Shown here: positions 7,676-17,351 of the stretch, piece by piece
Numbering within the stretch: position 1 is the stretch's first letter
Layout of the letters: each line of letters opens with the position of its first letter
DNA from: an uncultured Phascolarctobacterium sp.
GTDB lineage: Bacteria; Bacillota; Negativicutes; Acidaminococcales; Acidaminococcaceae
Length of the DNA: 29,647 bases
Reading direction: 5' to 3'
NCBI RefSeq assembly: GCF_900753045.1
Contig: NZ_CAADXO010000041.1
Span: 1 to 29,647 of the forward strand
The notes under the pieces: generated by a model
Seen by the model: only the letters and a program-made list of their open reading frames with translations
Databases searched by the model: none
What the model was told of the DNA's origin: nothing
Translations under genes and position numbers: made by a program

Positions 7676-8821
7676 TCACGGTAAATAATTTAACGGCTCC
7701 GTAAGCTCGCCATGCAGACGCACCTCAAAATGACAGTGCGGTCCGGTAGAATAACCGGTACTGCCGGCATAGGCAACTACCGTGCCCTTGCTTACATATT
7801 GCCCCTCACCAACATTTAATGCCGAATTATGTGCATACAAAGTTACCAGACCACCGCCATGGTCAATCATTACGCAGTTGCCGTAGCCTCCCAGCCAACC
7901 GCTGTAAACAATCGTGCCGCTGTCAGCAGCGTGAATCGGCGTTCCTGAATCAACCGCAATATCCATACCGCTATGGTACTTGGTTGTACCGAAAATCGGA
8001 TGCGTTCTCCAGCCATAGTAGGAGGTAATCGGACCGTTACAAGGCCACATAAACTGACCTGTACCGCCTTGTCCTGCAGGAGCACCGCCGCCGCCTGCTT
8101 CCATATTGCGCAGCATAGAGGCGATATTTTCCGAAATAGCCAGCAGACGCTCATATTCCTCCTGGCTGGACTGCTCTTCCTCCTGTGCCTTGTAAAGCAT
8201 ATAGGCACGCTGCTCACGCAGCTTATTTACTTTAGCCTTTTTAGCTTCCAGCTCTGTCTGTGTAGCCTTGATTTCCTTCATTTCAGCTGCCAGCTGCTCC
8301 TTGCGGCTGTTGATTTCCGCAGCATCCTGCTTCAGCTTTTCCAACAGCTCCAGGTCGCGGCTGATGATTTTCTGCAGCAAATACATGCGCGAGGAAAAAT
8401 CACTGAAATCCTTGGCACCCAAAAGCACATCCAGATAATTTATCTGGCCGTTGATATAAATATCACGCAGACGCTTGCGGTAAATCAGCATCCGCTCCTG
8501 CATTTCCTGTTGCTTTTTCTCCAGCTTAGCCTGGTTATCATTGATTTTTCCCTGCAAAGCATCGCTTTTTTTCTGCAGATTATTAGCCTGTGCCTGCAGC
8601 TCGTTAAGACTGCCCATAACCTCGCTAAGCTCCGCGCTGGCGCTTTCAGCCTTCCTGCGCGCCTGCTCCTTGCGGGTCTGCATCCTCTCCATACGCTGAC
8701 GAACATCATTCAGCTCGGCACGCTTGTCGTCAGCTGTATCGGCAAAGCACATGGCTCCGTAAAGCGGCAGCACCGCCAGCCATAATGCCAGCAGCAGACC
8801 GCCCAGCTTCTTTTTCTCCAT
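7676..8821 (-). CDS. Coiled-coil M23 peptidase (EnvC/PcsB-like FtsEX partner)
   Basis: This 381-residue secreted protein starts at the ATG at 8821, with GGGAGG 8 nt upstream. A signal peptide (about 1-28) precedes a long charged coiled coil (about 30-240) and a Gly-rich linker (243-256). A C-terminal M23/LytM endopeptidase domain follows. The zinc and catalytic residues are all present: the HxxxD motif in HSGMDIA (His284, Asp288), YAH (His332) and HCH (His363, His365), numbered from the GTG one codon upstream. Proteins of this plan are peptidoglycan hydrolases or activators gated by FtsEX during division. Direct adjacency to ftsX supports that role. Because the metal-site residues are intact it should be an active enzyme, unlike EnvC itself, which has a degenerate LytM site. 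Confidence 0.92.
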   Translation of the reverse strand: MEKKKLGGLLLALWLAVLPLYGAMCFADTADDKRAELNDVRQRMERMQTRKEQARRKAESASAELSEVMGSLNELQAQANNLQKKSDALQGKINDNQAKLEKKQQEMQERMLIYRKRLRDIYINGQINYLDVLLGAKDFSDFSSRMYLLQKIISRDLELLEKLKQDAAEINSRKEQLAAEMKEIKATQTELEAKKAKVNKLREQRAYMLYKAQEEEQSSQEEYERLLAISENIASMLRNMEAGGGGAPAGQGGTGQFMWPCNGPITSYYGWRTHPIFGTTKYHSGMDIAVDSGTPIHAADSGTIVYSGWLGGYGNCVMIDHGGGLVTLYAHNSALNVGEGQYVSKGTVVAYAGSTGYSTGPHCHFEVRLHGELTEPLNYLP

Positions 8822-8835
8822 CACTTCTGCCTCCC

Positions 8836-9723
8836 TTAAACGCGCAAGAACTTACGCAAGGAGATATAGCTGCCCAAGGCACCGATACCGGTACCTGCCG
8901 CCAGCAAAAATATTGTTACGTAAAACAATAAGGGAGATGTAGGCAGTAACGGCAGAAAGGCAAGAGTAGCATGGATTCTTTCCAGCAAACCGGCGTAAAT
9001 ACTGTTAATGCAGACAGATGCAATTACGGCGCCGAAAAAGCCTAAGGTCATACCCTCCAGCAAAAACGGCCAGCGGATAAACCAGTCGGTAGCGCCGACA
9101 TATTTCATAATAACAACTTCCTTACGACGGGCAAAAACCGTCAGACGGATAGTATTGGAAATAATAAACAGCGTTGCCATAGCTAAAAATATAACCAGCA
9201 CAATGCCGCCGAAGCGCAATATTTTAGTCAGAGAAAATAAATGCTCTACTACCTCCTGACCGAATTTAGCTGTTTCTACCTTAGGCAGCTGTCCGATAGA
9301 AGGCGTAATAACCTTGATGCGCTCGGGATTATCCACCTGCACCTCAAAGGAACTGGGGAACGGATTGTCCTTGCCCAAGCTGTTAAGCAGCTGCTCCTGA
9401 TCGCCAAGACGCTCCTTGAAGCGTGCCAGAGCCTGCTGCTTGCTTACCGGTGTTACTTTAACTACACCGGGCATCTGCTTCAGCTTCGCCTCTACTGCTT
9501 TCAGCTCCTCCGCAGAGGCATTATCCTGCATATAGACCGACACCTGTACCTGACTTTCCAGATACTGTGCCAGATTGTTGGTGTTGAGAAAAATCAGCAG
9601 AAACATTCCCAGCACTAACAGCGAAACCGCTACAGTCGAAATAGAAGCAAAGCTCATAAAGCCGTTACGCCTGATGGATTTATAGGTTTCCTTAACAAAA
9701 TATTCTTTTGTACTAAAGCTCAT
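8836..9723 (-). CDS. ftsX: Cell division protein FtsX
   Basis: This FtsX-type ABC permease is about 295 residues long. A cytoplasmic start, STKEYFVKETYKSIRRNG, leads into TM1 at about 26-47. A large extracytoplasmic loop (about 50-160) follows, containing the conserved QVQVSVYMQD and FKERLGDQEQLL segments. Three more TM segments lie in the C-terminal half, and the end LGSYISLRKFLRV is typical. FtsX with FtsE transmits ATP hydrolysis to a periplasmic hydrolase at the septum. The frame opens further upstream to 9750, but only the ATGs at 9729 and 9723 have GGGG close by (3 and 9 nt), so I prefer 9723. The start lies inside the 3' end of ftsE, so translation is probably coupled. Confidence 0.92.
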   Translation of the reverse strand: MSFSTKEYFVKETYKSIRRNGFMSFASISTVAVSLLVLGMFLLIFLNTNNLAQYLESQVQVSVYMQDNASAEELKAVEAKLKQMPGVVKVTPVSKQQALARFKERLGDQEQLLNSLGKDNPFPSSFEVQVDNPERIKVITPSIGQLPKVETAKFGQEVVEHLFSLTKILRFGGIVLVIFLAMATLFIISNTIRLTVFARRKEVVIMKYVGATDWFIRWPFLLEGMTLGFFGAVIASVCINSIYAGLLERIHATLAFLPLLPTSPLLFYVTIFLLAAGTGIGALGSYISLRKFLRV

Positions 9724-10399
9724 AGCCATATACCCCGCTTGCTTCATCACGTACGATATGCCCGTCCTCTATGGCTATAACGCGCTTGCCCATGGCATCA
9801 ACTATTTCTTTATCGTGTGTCGCCATGACAATCGTAGTTCCTTCAGCATTAATTTCCTTAAAGATTTCCATAATATCCCAGCTTGTTTCCGGGTCCAGGT
9901 TGCCTGTAGGCTCGTCGGCAATTACCATAATAGGATCGTTGACTATAGCACGGGCAATAGCAATACGCTGCTGCTCGCCGCCGCTCAGCTCGTTAGGATA
10001 AGCATCGGCACGGTGACGCAGTCCTACAAGATCCAATACATTCAACACTCTGCGCTTAATCTTGCGGCGCGGTGTTTCTATTACCTCCATAGCAAAAGCT
10101 ACGTTTTCATAAACAGTACGGTCCGGAAGCAGACGGTAATCCTGGAAAATTATGCCCAGCTGACGCCTCATATAAGGAATCTCATTGGGTGTCAGCGATA
10201 AAATATCCACGCCATTAACAAAAATGCTGCCCGTGGACGGCAGAACCTCACGGAACAGCATTTTGATAAAGGTAGACTTACCAGCGCCGCTAGGTCCTAC
10301 AACAAAGACGAATTCGCCTGGTTCAATATGAATATCGACGTTCTGCAAGGCAACAGACCCACCGGGATATACCTTGCTTACATCAGTCATTTTCAGCAC
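9713..10399 (-). CDS. ftsE: Cell division ATP-binding protein FtsE
   Basis: This ABC ATPase has all nucleotide-binding motifs: Walker A GPSGAGKST, Q-loop IIFQDYRLLPDRTVYENVAF, signature LSGGEQQ, Walker B VIADEPTGNLD and H-loop ATHD. The LLPDRTVYENVAF stretch is characteristic of FtsE. It works at the cytoplasmic face with FtsX. The frame opens with a TTG at 10408 that nearly abuts the AGGAG. The GTG at 10399, about 10 nt from AGGAG and starting (M)LKMTDVSKVYPGG, matches the family N-terminus better, so I prefer it. It lies directly after csaB and overlaps ftsX. Confidence 0.94.
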   Translation of the reverse strand: MLKMTDVSKVYPGGSVALQNVDIHIEPGEFVFVVGPSGAGKSTFIKMLFREVLPSTGSIFVNGVDILSLTPNEIPYMRRQLGIIFQDYRLLPDRTVYENVAFAMEVIETPRRKIKRRVLNVLDLVGLRHRADAYPNELSGGEQQRIAIARAIVNDPIMVIADEPTGNLDPETSWDIMEIFKEINAEGTTIVMATHDKEIVDAMGKRVIAIEDGHIVRDEASGVYGYEL

Positions 10400-10415
10400 T
10401 ACCTTCAATCTCCTC

Positions 10416-11498
10416 TCAATTTAATAAATCAAAGGCTTCCTTTGCGTTTAAAAAAGCTTTCGCTCTCAATGTATCCAAAAGTCCATGAGCAGCATTGGCA
10501 GAGGCCAGCGCCTTACGCGCAGATGCAACTACCTGCGCAGCCTGCAGTGTTTCCACAGCTCCTGCGCTGATGCCGTTAATGTCTTTGACAAAGCCGTCAA
10601 TTTTGGGGTCATAGGATACAGCCACAAAAGGCAGCTCCATAACTGCGGCAAAAATCAATGCATGCAGACGCATACCGATAAGCAGATTAAAGTTACCCAT
10701 CAGCGACAAAAACTGCTCGGTATCACAGCCGGTTTCCAAGACAGTACTGTCTGCTTTGCGCCTCATAAAGTGCTGTAATCTGTTGCAGGCAGCAACATCT
10801 ACAGGATATTGCAGCGGCAGCAGTACAATGTGTGCCTTATATTCCTTGGCCAGAATATCCGCAGCCTTAGCCAGCTCCAGCAGGTATTTGTCATCCTCCT
10901 GCCATTTACGTACGCTGACAGCTATCAGCATTTTATCTTGCGGAATACCAAACTGCTGCAGCAGCTCGAGTCCTTTTTCCTTGCTCTCCTGCGGCAAGGT
11001 CAGCACAGAATCGGCTGTCAGCTGCACCTTTTCCGCCGGTACACCGATGCGTCGCAGTTCGTACAACGAATCCTGGTCACGCACGGTAATTAAATCCACC
11101 CGGCTGCAGATAAATTTAGTCAGCCTGCGCATAAGTCTGTTATGGATAGGTCCTATACCCTGACCGAAAAGCATAACCTTTTTTTTGAGCAGCAGGCCCA
11201 AAGCCAGGATAAACAGATAATATAACAGACTGCGCTTGCTGGTAACGTCCTGCAGCAGACTGCCACCGCCGCTGAGCAGCAGGTCGCAGTCCATGAGGGC
11301 AGCAAAAATTTTGCAAAAGCTGAAACGATGAAGAGAATTCACCTTGTGTCTTGCGGCAGTAGCAGGCGGATTGCCCGAGATAACCGTCAGCTCCACGGTT
11401 TTTTCCGTACTGCGCAAAACCTTAATGATCGCGGTCAGCATAGCTTCATCTCCGGCATTAGCAAATCCATAGTATCCGGAAATCACGATCTTACTCAT
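10416..11498 (-). CDS. csaB: Polysaccharide pyruvyl transferase CsaB
   Basis: This 360-residue protein has the CsaB pattern: GYYGFANAGDEAM near residue 8, SGGGSLLQD near 76, FGQGIGPI near 111, a TADSVL segment near 161 and GMRLHALIFA near 275. CsaB adds pyruvate ketals to a secondary cell-wall polymer, the ligand for SLH domains. In Negativicutes, SLH-bearing outer-membrane proteins connect the outer membrane to the cell wall, so the enzyme may help anchor the outer membrane; this step is inference from related organisms. Its ATG overlaps the stop of the DUF5693 gene by 4 nt, and ftsE follows within about 20 bp, so all are probably in one operon. Confidence 0.92.
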   Translation of the reverse strand: MSKIVISGYYGFANAGDEAMLTAIIKVLRSTEKTVELTVISGNPPATAARHKVNSLHRFSFCKIFAALMDCDLLLSGGGSLLQDVTSKRSLLYYLFILALGLLLKKKVMLFGQGIGPIHNRLMRRLTKFICSRVDLITVRDQDSLYELRRIGVPAEKVQLTADSVLTLPQESKEKGLELLQQFGIPQDKMLIAVSVRKWQEDDKYLLELAKAADILAKEYKAHIVLLPLQYPVDVAACNRLQHFMRRKADSTVLETGCDTEQFLSLMGNFNLLIGMRLHALIFAAVMELPFVAVSYDPKIDGFVKDINGISAGAVETLQAAQVVASARKALASANAAHGLLDTLRAKAFLNAKEAFDLLN

Positions 11499-13603
11499 TC
11501 TTCAAGGTATCTCCTTCTTAACTTAACAACTAAGGGTAACAGCATGCCAAGCACCAGTACAGCGATTACGCCGAATACAACGCCAACAGCATAGCCGTCG
11601 ATAGCACGTACAAAGCTCATAACAACCGGTGTACGCATATGACAGAAGGTCTGCACCAGACTTCCCTGTCCGATGACGGCAGCACAGGTCAGTACAAACT
11701 GCCACCAACGCGGTGCGCAACGGTAAACAGCAAGCACTGCTACGAAAAATGCCGGATGACCGATCATAAATTCTTTTTCGCGCGGACGTGCATACATCAG
11801 CTGCTCTAAGAAAGCACGCATCTTCAATTCAATTGCCGGCACAGGCACACCGCCGGTATGACCGCTGCGGCCGACAAAATAATAAGCGATAAACAGCAGC
11901 ACAGCAAGCACTGCTACATGACGGAAGGTAATCCCTGTATCCAGCAGACCGTTCAGGCGCTCCCACAGAGTTTTCAATCCCTTGCCCACAACCTGCAGCA
12001 GGTCGTAGCGTTTCATAAAGAGAACAGCTGTCAGCATAACCGGCAGAATAAAGGTTAATTTTACGCCGCGGTAAATGTCAATCTCCAACAGGAAACGGCT
12101 GTCTGTCAAAATAGCCGACAGGAAGGCTGCACCTAGCAAAGACAAAGCAATAGCCAATGCCAGCTGCCAGATACCGTTCCAGCAGATAGCAAGCAGGCTG
12201 TGCTTATCACTCGTATTTTTATCCCAAATGTTAAAGATAACATTCATCGAAAGCACCGGGAACACACTTGCTGCCGCCAAAGCCAGCAGCTGACGTGTAA
12301 ACAGGCCGCGGCCGATAAACAGCAGTGCCAAGGCACCGGCAGAAAAAACTGCCCACAGTGCTATTTGCTGCTTACCTCCCAAGTTAAAGAGCAACGCAAG
12401 ATACAGCACTACACCAGCGGCAATCGCCAGCACAACAGGAATAAAGCTTACCTTGGCAGGGAAGTACGGTGCAAAGCCATCTTTGTTTTCGGCGCTGAAA
12501 ACACCTGCTTCGCCGATAGTGTAGCCACGCGCTTCAACGCTGGCCTTAATATCACGCACATATTTCAGGTTAGTCTTCATAATATCCTGACCACCCTCAG
12601 GCATCAGGAAAGGACGGATATAGTTCACGCGGATATTGCGCTCCTCGTCCGTCAGCGCCCAACGGCGCAGAGCCTCGCCCACACTGATTTTCTTCTGCTC
12701 GGTCGGGTCGATAACATAGGAACGGGCAGCCTTGTAATCATTGAACTCAGCCAACGGCAAAAGACCGTCGATTTTTGCAAACTGCAGCTGGGTGTAATGC
12801 TCCAGCATTACCAGCGTCATGTTGTTTTCCTGCATGCGCTCGCCCAAATGCTTCATTTTATTAGGATAGCCAACAACCTCTGTACCACAGGGCATCAGAG
12901 CATCAACAGGCACACCTGCTTCTTTAATGCGGGCAAAAATGCTGTCAATCTGCTCATCCGTTACATCCACATAATTTTGCGGACGTACGATAATTTTGAA
13001 GCCCAACGCAGCAACCTTGCGCATATCCTGCACCGGCAAGCCTAAAGGAGCCTGCAGCAATCCCTGAGGCTCATCGTATTTGCCATCAGGCAGAGGCGTA
13101 GTGCTGCCCTTGATTTTGATAATACGCGGATTTTCGCTTACAACCTTCACACGGTCAGCACCATAGCGCAGGCACAAATCCTGCTCTACATCATCTAAGA
13201 CAGACTGCTTATCAGTCGCAGCAACGTAAGCAGCATTTTCTTCAACATCGCCGGCGCCCACATTAGCAAAAACACCCATGCCGGAACCAAGCGCAGCTGC
13301 CTGACGCAGCTCACCGCCTGTTACCGTCTGGATTTCGCCATTGTTAGTCAGGCGCTCCAGCGTAGTATCAAAAATCATCAGCGAGTTGATGCCTGCATCC
13401 TTAAACTGGCGCAGTACATCCTCCTCCGGCAGGCCCTGCAAAGCAGCCAGCTTACGTAAGCCCTCGTACTCCATAGCCATTTCTACAGTATTGTTTTTTT
13501 GTTCGACATCGTGACGGACAACGTTCAGCCATAAGGCGCAAACAAGACCGATTACGATTACTGCCAAAAGCAAAGGATTATATCGGCTTTTCATAAAATT
13601 CAC
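11495..13603 (-). CDS. DUF5693 multispanning membrane protein
   Basis: This protein is about 700 residues long. One N-terminal TM helix (about 10-28) is followed by a large extracytoplasmic domain (about 30-385). A C-terminal half with many hydrophobic helices follows, beginning at SFIPVVLAIAAGVVLYLALL and ending with RRRYLEE. I recognise it as the DUF5693 type, commonly found immediately before csaB in Firmicutes. No catalytic function is known to me. A role in making or exporting the polymer that CsaB modifies is a guess from the 4-nt overlap with csaB. The start is uncertain: a GTG at 13603 or an ATG at 13594, the latter with AGGTG 6 nt upstream. It begins about 20-30 bp after prfB ends. 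Confidence 0.85.
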   Translation of the reverse strand: MNFMKSRYNPLLLAVIVIGLVCALWLNVVRHDVEQKNNTVEMAMEYEGLRKLAALQGLPEEDVLRQFKDAGINSLMIFDTTLERLTNNGEIQTVTGGELRQAAALGSGMGVFANVGAGDVEENAAYVAATDKQSVLDDVEQDLCLRYGADRVKVVSENPRIIKIKGSTTPLPDGKYDEPQGLLQAPLGLPVQDMRKVAALGFKIIVRPQNYVDVTDEQIDSIFARIKEAGVPVDALMPCGTEVVGYPNKMKHLGERMQENNMTLVMLEHYTQLQFAKIDGLLPLAEFNDYKAARSYVIDPTEQKKISVGEALRRWALTDEERNIRVNYIRPFLMPEGGQDIMKTNLKYVRDIKASVEARGYTIGEAGVFSAENKDGFAPYFPAKVSFIPVVLAIAAGVVLYLALLFNLGGKQQIALWAVFSAGALALLFIGRGLFTRQLLALAAASVFPVLSMNVIFNIWDKNTSDKHSLLAICWNGIWQLALAIALSLLGAAFLSAILTDSRFLLEIDIYRGVKLTFILPVMLTAVLFMKRYDLLQVVGKGLKTLWERLNGLLDTGITFRHVAVLAVLLFIAYYFVGRSGHTGGVPVPAIELKMRAFLEQLMYARPREKEFMIGHPAFFVAVLAVYRCAPRWWQFVLTCAAVIGQGSLVQTFCHMRTPVVMSFVRAIDGYAVGVVFGVIAVLVLGMLLPLVVKLRRRYLEE

Positions 13604-13622
13604 CTGTCCAGACCTCGCTTTA

Positions 13623-14727
13623 TTAAACCTTCTTCTGCTGACTGCGCAGATATGCTTCTACGAACGGCATCAGATCGCCATCCATAACAGCCTGGATGTT
13701 ACCGGTTTCACAGCCTGTACGATGATCCTTAACCATAGTATAAGGCTGGAATACATAGGAACGGATCTGGCTGCCCCATTCGATATTCTGGTAGTCACCG
13801 GCAATATCGCTGACAAGAGCATCCTGCTTAGCCTTTTCGTATTCATATAATTTTGCACGCAGCATCTGCAGGCAGCGCTCACGGTTCTGAATCTGGGAAC
13901 GCTCATTCTGACATTGAACAACGATACCTGTCGGTTCATGTGTCATACGTACAGCAGAGGACGTTTTATTGACGTGCTGACCGCCGGCACCGCTGGAACG
14001 GTAAACATCGACGCGCACCTCATCCATATTAATATTTACATCAACAGTATCATCCAGCTCCGGCATTACGTCTACCGCAGCAAAGGAGGTATGACGACGA
14101 GCGTTTGCATCAAACGGAGAAATGCGCACCAGGCGGTGTACACCCTTTTCAGAGCGCAAGAAGCCATAAGCATTGTGACCGTTAACCTGAATGGTAGCAC
14201 TTTTTACACCGGCCTCATCACCCGGCTGATAGTCAAGCATTTCCAGCGCAAAGCCGTTTTGCTCTGCAAAGCGGGTAAACATACGCAGCAGCATGCTGGT
14301 CCAGTCCTGCGCTTCGGTGCCGCCGGCACCTGCATGCAGTGTCAGGATAGCATTATTGGCATCATATTCACCGCTAAGCAGCATACCCAGCTCCAGATGC
14401 TCCAGCTCGCTGCGGCATTTTGCCAGCAGCTCATCCATTTCAGGAAGCAGGCTTTCATCATTTTCTTCGGCAGCCATTTCCTGCAAAGCTTCCAAATCGT
14501 CAACACCTGCGCTTAATTTATGGAAACCGTCAACCTCTTCCTTTAAGCTGTTAACATCCTGCGCAGTTTTTTGTGCCTTTTCCGGATCATCCCAAAAAGT
14601 AGGATCACCCATTTTATGTTCTAATTCTGCAATACGATCTTCTTTGACAGCGATGTCAAAGAGATCCCCTCATTTCCTCTAATTTTGCTTGCAGATTTGT
14701 AATTTCAGGCTTATATTCTTCAATCAA
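13623..14727 (-). CDS. prfB: Peptide chain release factor 2 with programmed +1 frameshift
   Basis: RF2 releases the peptide at UGA and UAA codons. The gene has two frames. A 23-codon leader starts at a TTG at 14727 (another TTG at 14730; GAGG 7 or 4 nt upstream) and ends ATG AGG GGA TCT CTT, followed by an in-frame TGA at 14656-14658. Skipping the T at 14658 continues as GAC ATC GCT, giving a 367-residue protein, the usual RF2 length. The internal AGGGG upstream of CTTTGAC is the Shine-Dalgarno-like stimulator known from other bacteria. The RF2 codon-recognition tripeptide SPF falls at about 203-205 and the catalytic GGQ at 248-250. RF2 thus limits its own synthesis by reading its early UGA. 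The gene follows secA, as in many Firmicutes. Confidence 0.96.
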
Positions 14728-14815
14728 CAAAATTCCTCACAACCTTTCGTGTAGCAAATATTAGTTATTTACGGCCTAAGCCGTTTTGCCGAGTTCTTGC
14801 AAACAAGGCGAAAGT

Positions 14816-14841
14816 AAGTCAGCAGCCAAGGCTGCTGACTT
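14816..14841 (-). terminator. Strong hairpin after secA, probable terminator or attenuator
   Basis: A 26-bp perfect palindrome with arms AAGTCAGCAGCC and GGCTGCTGACTT sits 5 bp after the secA stop. On the minus strand the following bases (ACTTTCGCC) make a poor U-tract, so termination may be partial and prfB may still be reached from upstream. Confidence 0.55.
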
Positions 14842-14846
14842 AAAAA

Positions 14847-17297
14847 TTATTTCTTGGGTTCAGCTTTTAAGCTACCCTCGTCACCCTCGGGAGTCGGGTT
14901 ATTGGTGGAAGCATTTTCCAGCGGGTCTTCAACCTGCGGCTGGGTAATAACATTGACGCGGTAAATATAGCGGACAACGTCTTCCTTGATAGCCTCCATC
15001 ATAGCTTCAAACATATCGTAGGCTTCAAATTTGTACTCAACCAGCGGATCCTTCTGACCATATGCACGCAGGCCAACACCTTCACGCAGCATATCCATAG
15101 CATCCAGATGCTCCATCCAGTGGTTGTCTACAACCTTCAGCATAACCAGATTTTCCAGCTCGCGCATCAGTTCAGGACCGATGGCGTCTTCACGTGCCTG
15201 GTAGTTGTCATCAGCAACCTTCTGCAGATATTCAGCCAGCTCTTCACGGCTGAGATTTTGCAGATAATCTACAGTCAGCAGGCCACGCGGAGCATAGAAG
15301 TCCTCAGCGTAGTTAATCAGAGCCTGCAGATCCCAATCCTCGGAATAAACCTCAGGCGGTGCGTACATGGTCATAGTACGGGCAACGGTTTCATCAACCA
15401 TCTCTTTGATGGTATCCTTAAGGTTTTCCTGATGCAGGATTTTATGACGCTGAGAGTAAATAACCTCACGCTGCTGGTTCATAACATCGTCATATTCCAG
15501 GACGTGCTTACGAATGCTGAAGTTACGTGCTTCAACCTTCTTCTGAGCATTTTCGATGGACTTGGTAACCAGGCTGTGTTCGATAGGCTCATCGTCCTCC
15601 ATGCCCAGCTTATCCATGATGCCGGCAATATTATCACTGCCAAACAGACGCATCAGATCATCCTCCAGGCTCAGGAAGAACTTGGAAGAACCGGGGTCAC
15701 CCTGACGGGCGCAACGGCCACGCAGCTGGTTATCGATACGGCGGCTTTCATGACGCTCGGTACCGATGATATGCAGACCGCCCAATTCAGGTACGCCTTC
15801 ACCCAAGGTAATATCGGTACCACGGCCTGCCATGTTAGTAGCAATGGTTACAGCGCCGTATTGGCCTGCATGAGAAATAATCTCAGCCTCTTTTTCATGG
15901 TACTTAGCATTCAGCACGTTATGCGGAATGTTGCGGCGTTTGAGCATAGCGCTCAGCTCTTCGGACTGAGCGATGGAAGTAGTACCAACCAGTACCGGAC
16001 GGCCGGACTTATGGCATTCTTCAATCTCGTTGACTGCTGCCTTGTATTTGGCAATACGTGTTTTATAGATAACATCAGGATAATCAACACGGATCATCGG
16101 CTTATTGGTAGGTACAACAACAACCGGCAGATTATAAATCTTCTGGAACTCCTGCTCCTCGGTCTTAGCGGTACCGGTCATGCCGGCAAGCTTTTTGTAC
16201 ATACGGAAGTAGTTCTGGAAGGTAATGGTTGCCAGTGTCTGGCTTTCGCGTTCTACCTTTACGCCTTCCTTAGCTTCGATAGCCTGGTGCAGACCTTCGG
16301 AGAAACGACGGCCGAACATCAGACGGCCGGTAAATTCATCGACGATGATAACCTGACCATCCTTAACCACATAATCGCGGTCGCGGTGCATCAAAGCCTT
16401 AGCCTTCAGAGCGCACATAATCTGGTGGGAATAGTCCACACCGTGCTCATTGTCATACAGGTTGCCGATGCCCAGCATTTTTTCTGCCTTGGCAATACCT
16501 TTTTCGGTAGGTGCTACCTGCTTTTGCTTTTCATCAACAGTGTAGTCCTCGCCTTCTTCCATGTTGGCAACAACACGTGCCAGAACCTGATACAGCTCGG
16601 TGGATTTTTCACCGGGGCCGGAAATAATCAGCGGGGTACGCGCTTCGTCAATCAGGATACTGTCGACCTCATCGACAATACAGTAATTCAGCTCACGCTG
16701 AACCATCTGATTTTCATCAACTACCATGTTATCACGCAGGTAGTCAAAGCCAAATTCGTTATTTGTACCGTAAGTAATGTCTGCAGCATATGCAGCCTTA
16801 CGGTCAGGGAAATCCATGTCATGCACAATCAGACCAACAGACAGACCGAGGAACTTGTAAATACGGCCCATATCCTCGCTGTCGCGGCGTGCCAGATAAT
16901 CATTGACAGTTACAACATGCACGCCCTTGCCGGTCAGTGCGTTCAGATATACAGGCGCAGTAGCTACCAGAGTTTTACCTTCGCCGGTACGCATCTCGGC
17001 AATCTTGCCGCGATGCAGCACTACGCCGCCGATTAACTGTACATCAAAATGACGCATGCCGGTAACACGTCTGGATGCTTCACGGACAACGGCAAATGCT
17101 TCCGGAAGAATGTCATCCAGGGTTTCACCCTTTTGCAAACGTACTTTAAATTCGCTGGTCTTGGCTGCCAGATTGGCAGAGCTAAGGCTTTCCATGTCCT
17201 TTTCCAGACTATTAATCTTATCTACGATTACACGAATGTTTTTGATTTCTTTTTCGTTGGGGTCACCAAAAATTTTCTTTAAAATGCCTTCGAGCAA
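14847..17297 (-). CDS. secA: Preprotein translocase ATPase SecA
   Basis: SecA, about 816 residues, is the ATPase that pushes unfolded preproteins through SecYEG. It shows Walker A MRTGEGKT near 105, TNNEFGFDYLRDNM near 181, the DEAD-like VDEVDSILIDEARTPLI near 211, the NBD2 motif TNMAGRGTDI and the QLRGRCARQGDPG motif. The scaffold and helical-wing regions follow. The C-terminus ends in an acidic and Lys-containing tail without the CxCxSGxxxxC[HC] zinc motif found in many SecA proteins. Start choice: the upstream GTG at 17306 overlaps the AAGGAG, so translation must begin at the GTG at 17300 (5 nt) or the TTG at 17297 (8 nt). The latter gives (M)LEGILKKIFG. It has its own promoter at 17352-17380. 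Confidence 0.97.
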   Translation of the reverse strand: MLEGILKKIFGDPNEKEIKNIRVIVDKINSLEKDMESLSSANLAAKTSEFKVRLQKGETLDDILPEAFAVVREASRRVTGMRHFDVQLIGGVVLHRGKIAEMRTGEGKTLVATAPVYLNALTGKGVHVVTVNDYLARRDSEDMGRIYKFLGLSVGLIVHDMDFPDRKAAYAADITYGTNNEFGFDYLRDNMVVDENQMVQRELNYCIVDEVDSILIDEARTPLIISGPGEKSTELYQVLARVVANMEEGEDYTVDEKQKQVAPTEKGIAKAEKMLGIGNLYDNEHGVDYSHQIMCALKAKALMHRDRDYVVKDGQVIIVDEFTGRLMFGRRFSEGLHQAIEAKEGVKVERESQTLATITFQNYFRMYKKLAGMTGTAKTEEQEFQKIYNLPVVVVPTNKPMIRVDYPDVIYKTRIAKYKAAVNEIEECHKSGRPVLVGTTSIAQSEELSAMLKRRNIPHNVLNAKYHEKEAEIISHAGQYGAVTIATNMAGRGTDITLGEGVPELGGLHIIGTERHESRRIDNQLRGRCARQGDPGSSKFFLSLEDDLMRLFGSDNIAGIMDKLGMEDDEPIEHSLVTKSIENAQKKVEARNFSIRKHVLEYDDVMNQQREVIYSQRHKILHQENLKDTIKEMVDETVARTMTMYAPPEVYSEDWDLQALINYAEDFYAPRGLLTVDYLQNLSREELAEYLQKVADDNYQAREDAIGPELMRELENLVMLKVVDNHWMEHLDAMDMLREGVGLRAYGQKDPLVEYKFEAYDMFEAMMEAIKEDVVRYIYRVNVITQPQVEDPLENASTNNPTPEGDEGSLKAEPKK

Positions 17298-17351
17298 CAC
17301 GATCACTCCTTAAAATTATGGTGTTTGAAAAGACTATACACCTAATTTTAA

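Noticed and set aside
12200..13045. 281-codon plus-strand frame opposite the DUF5693 gene
   Set aside because: Its Gln/His-rich translation has no recognisable domain, and the minus-strand frame is much longer and fits the operon.
15108..17036. 642-codon open frame on the plus strand opposite secA
   Set aside because: It is a shadow of a certain secA gene, with low-complexity translation and no supporting ribosome binding site.
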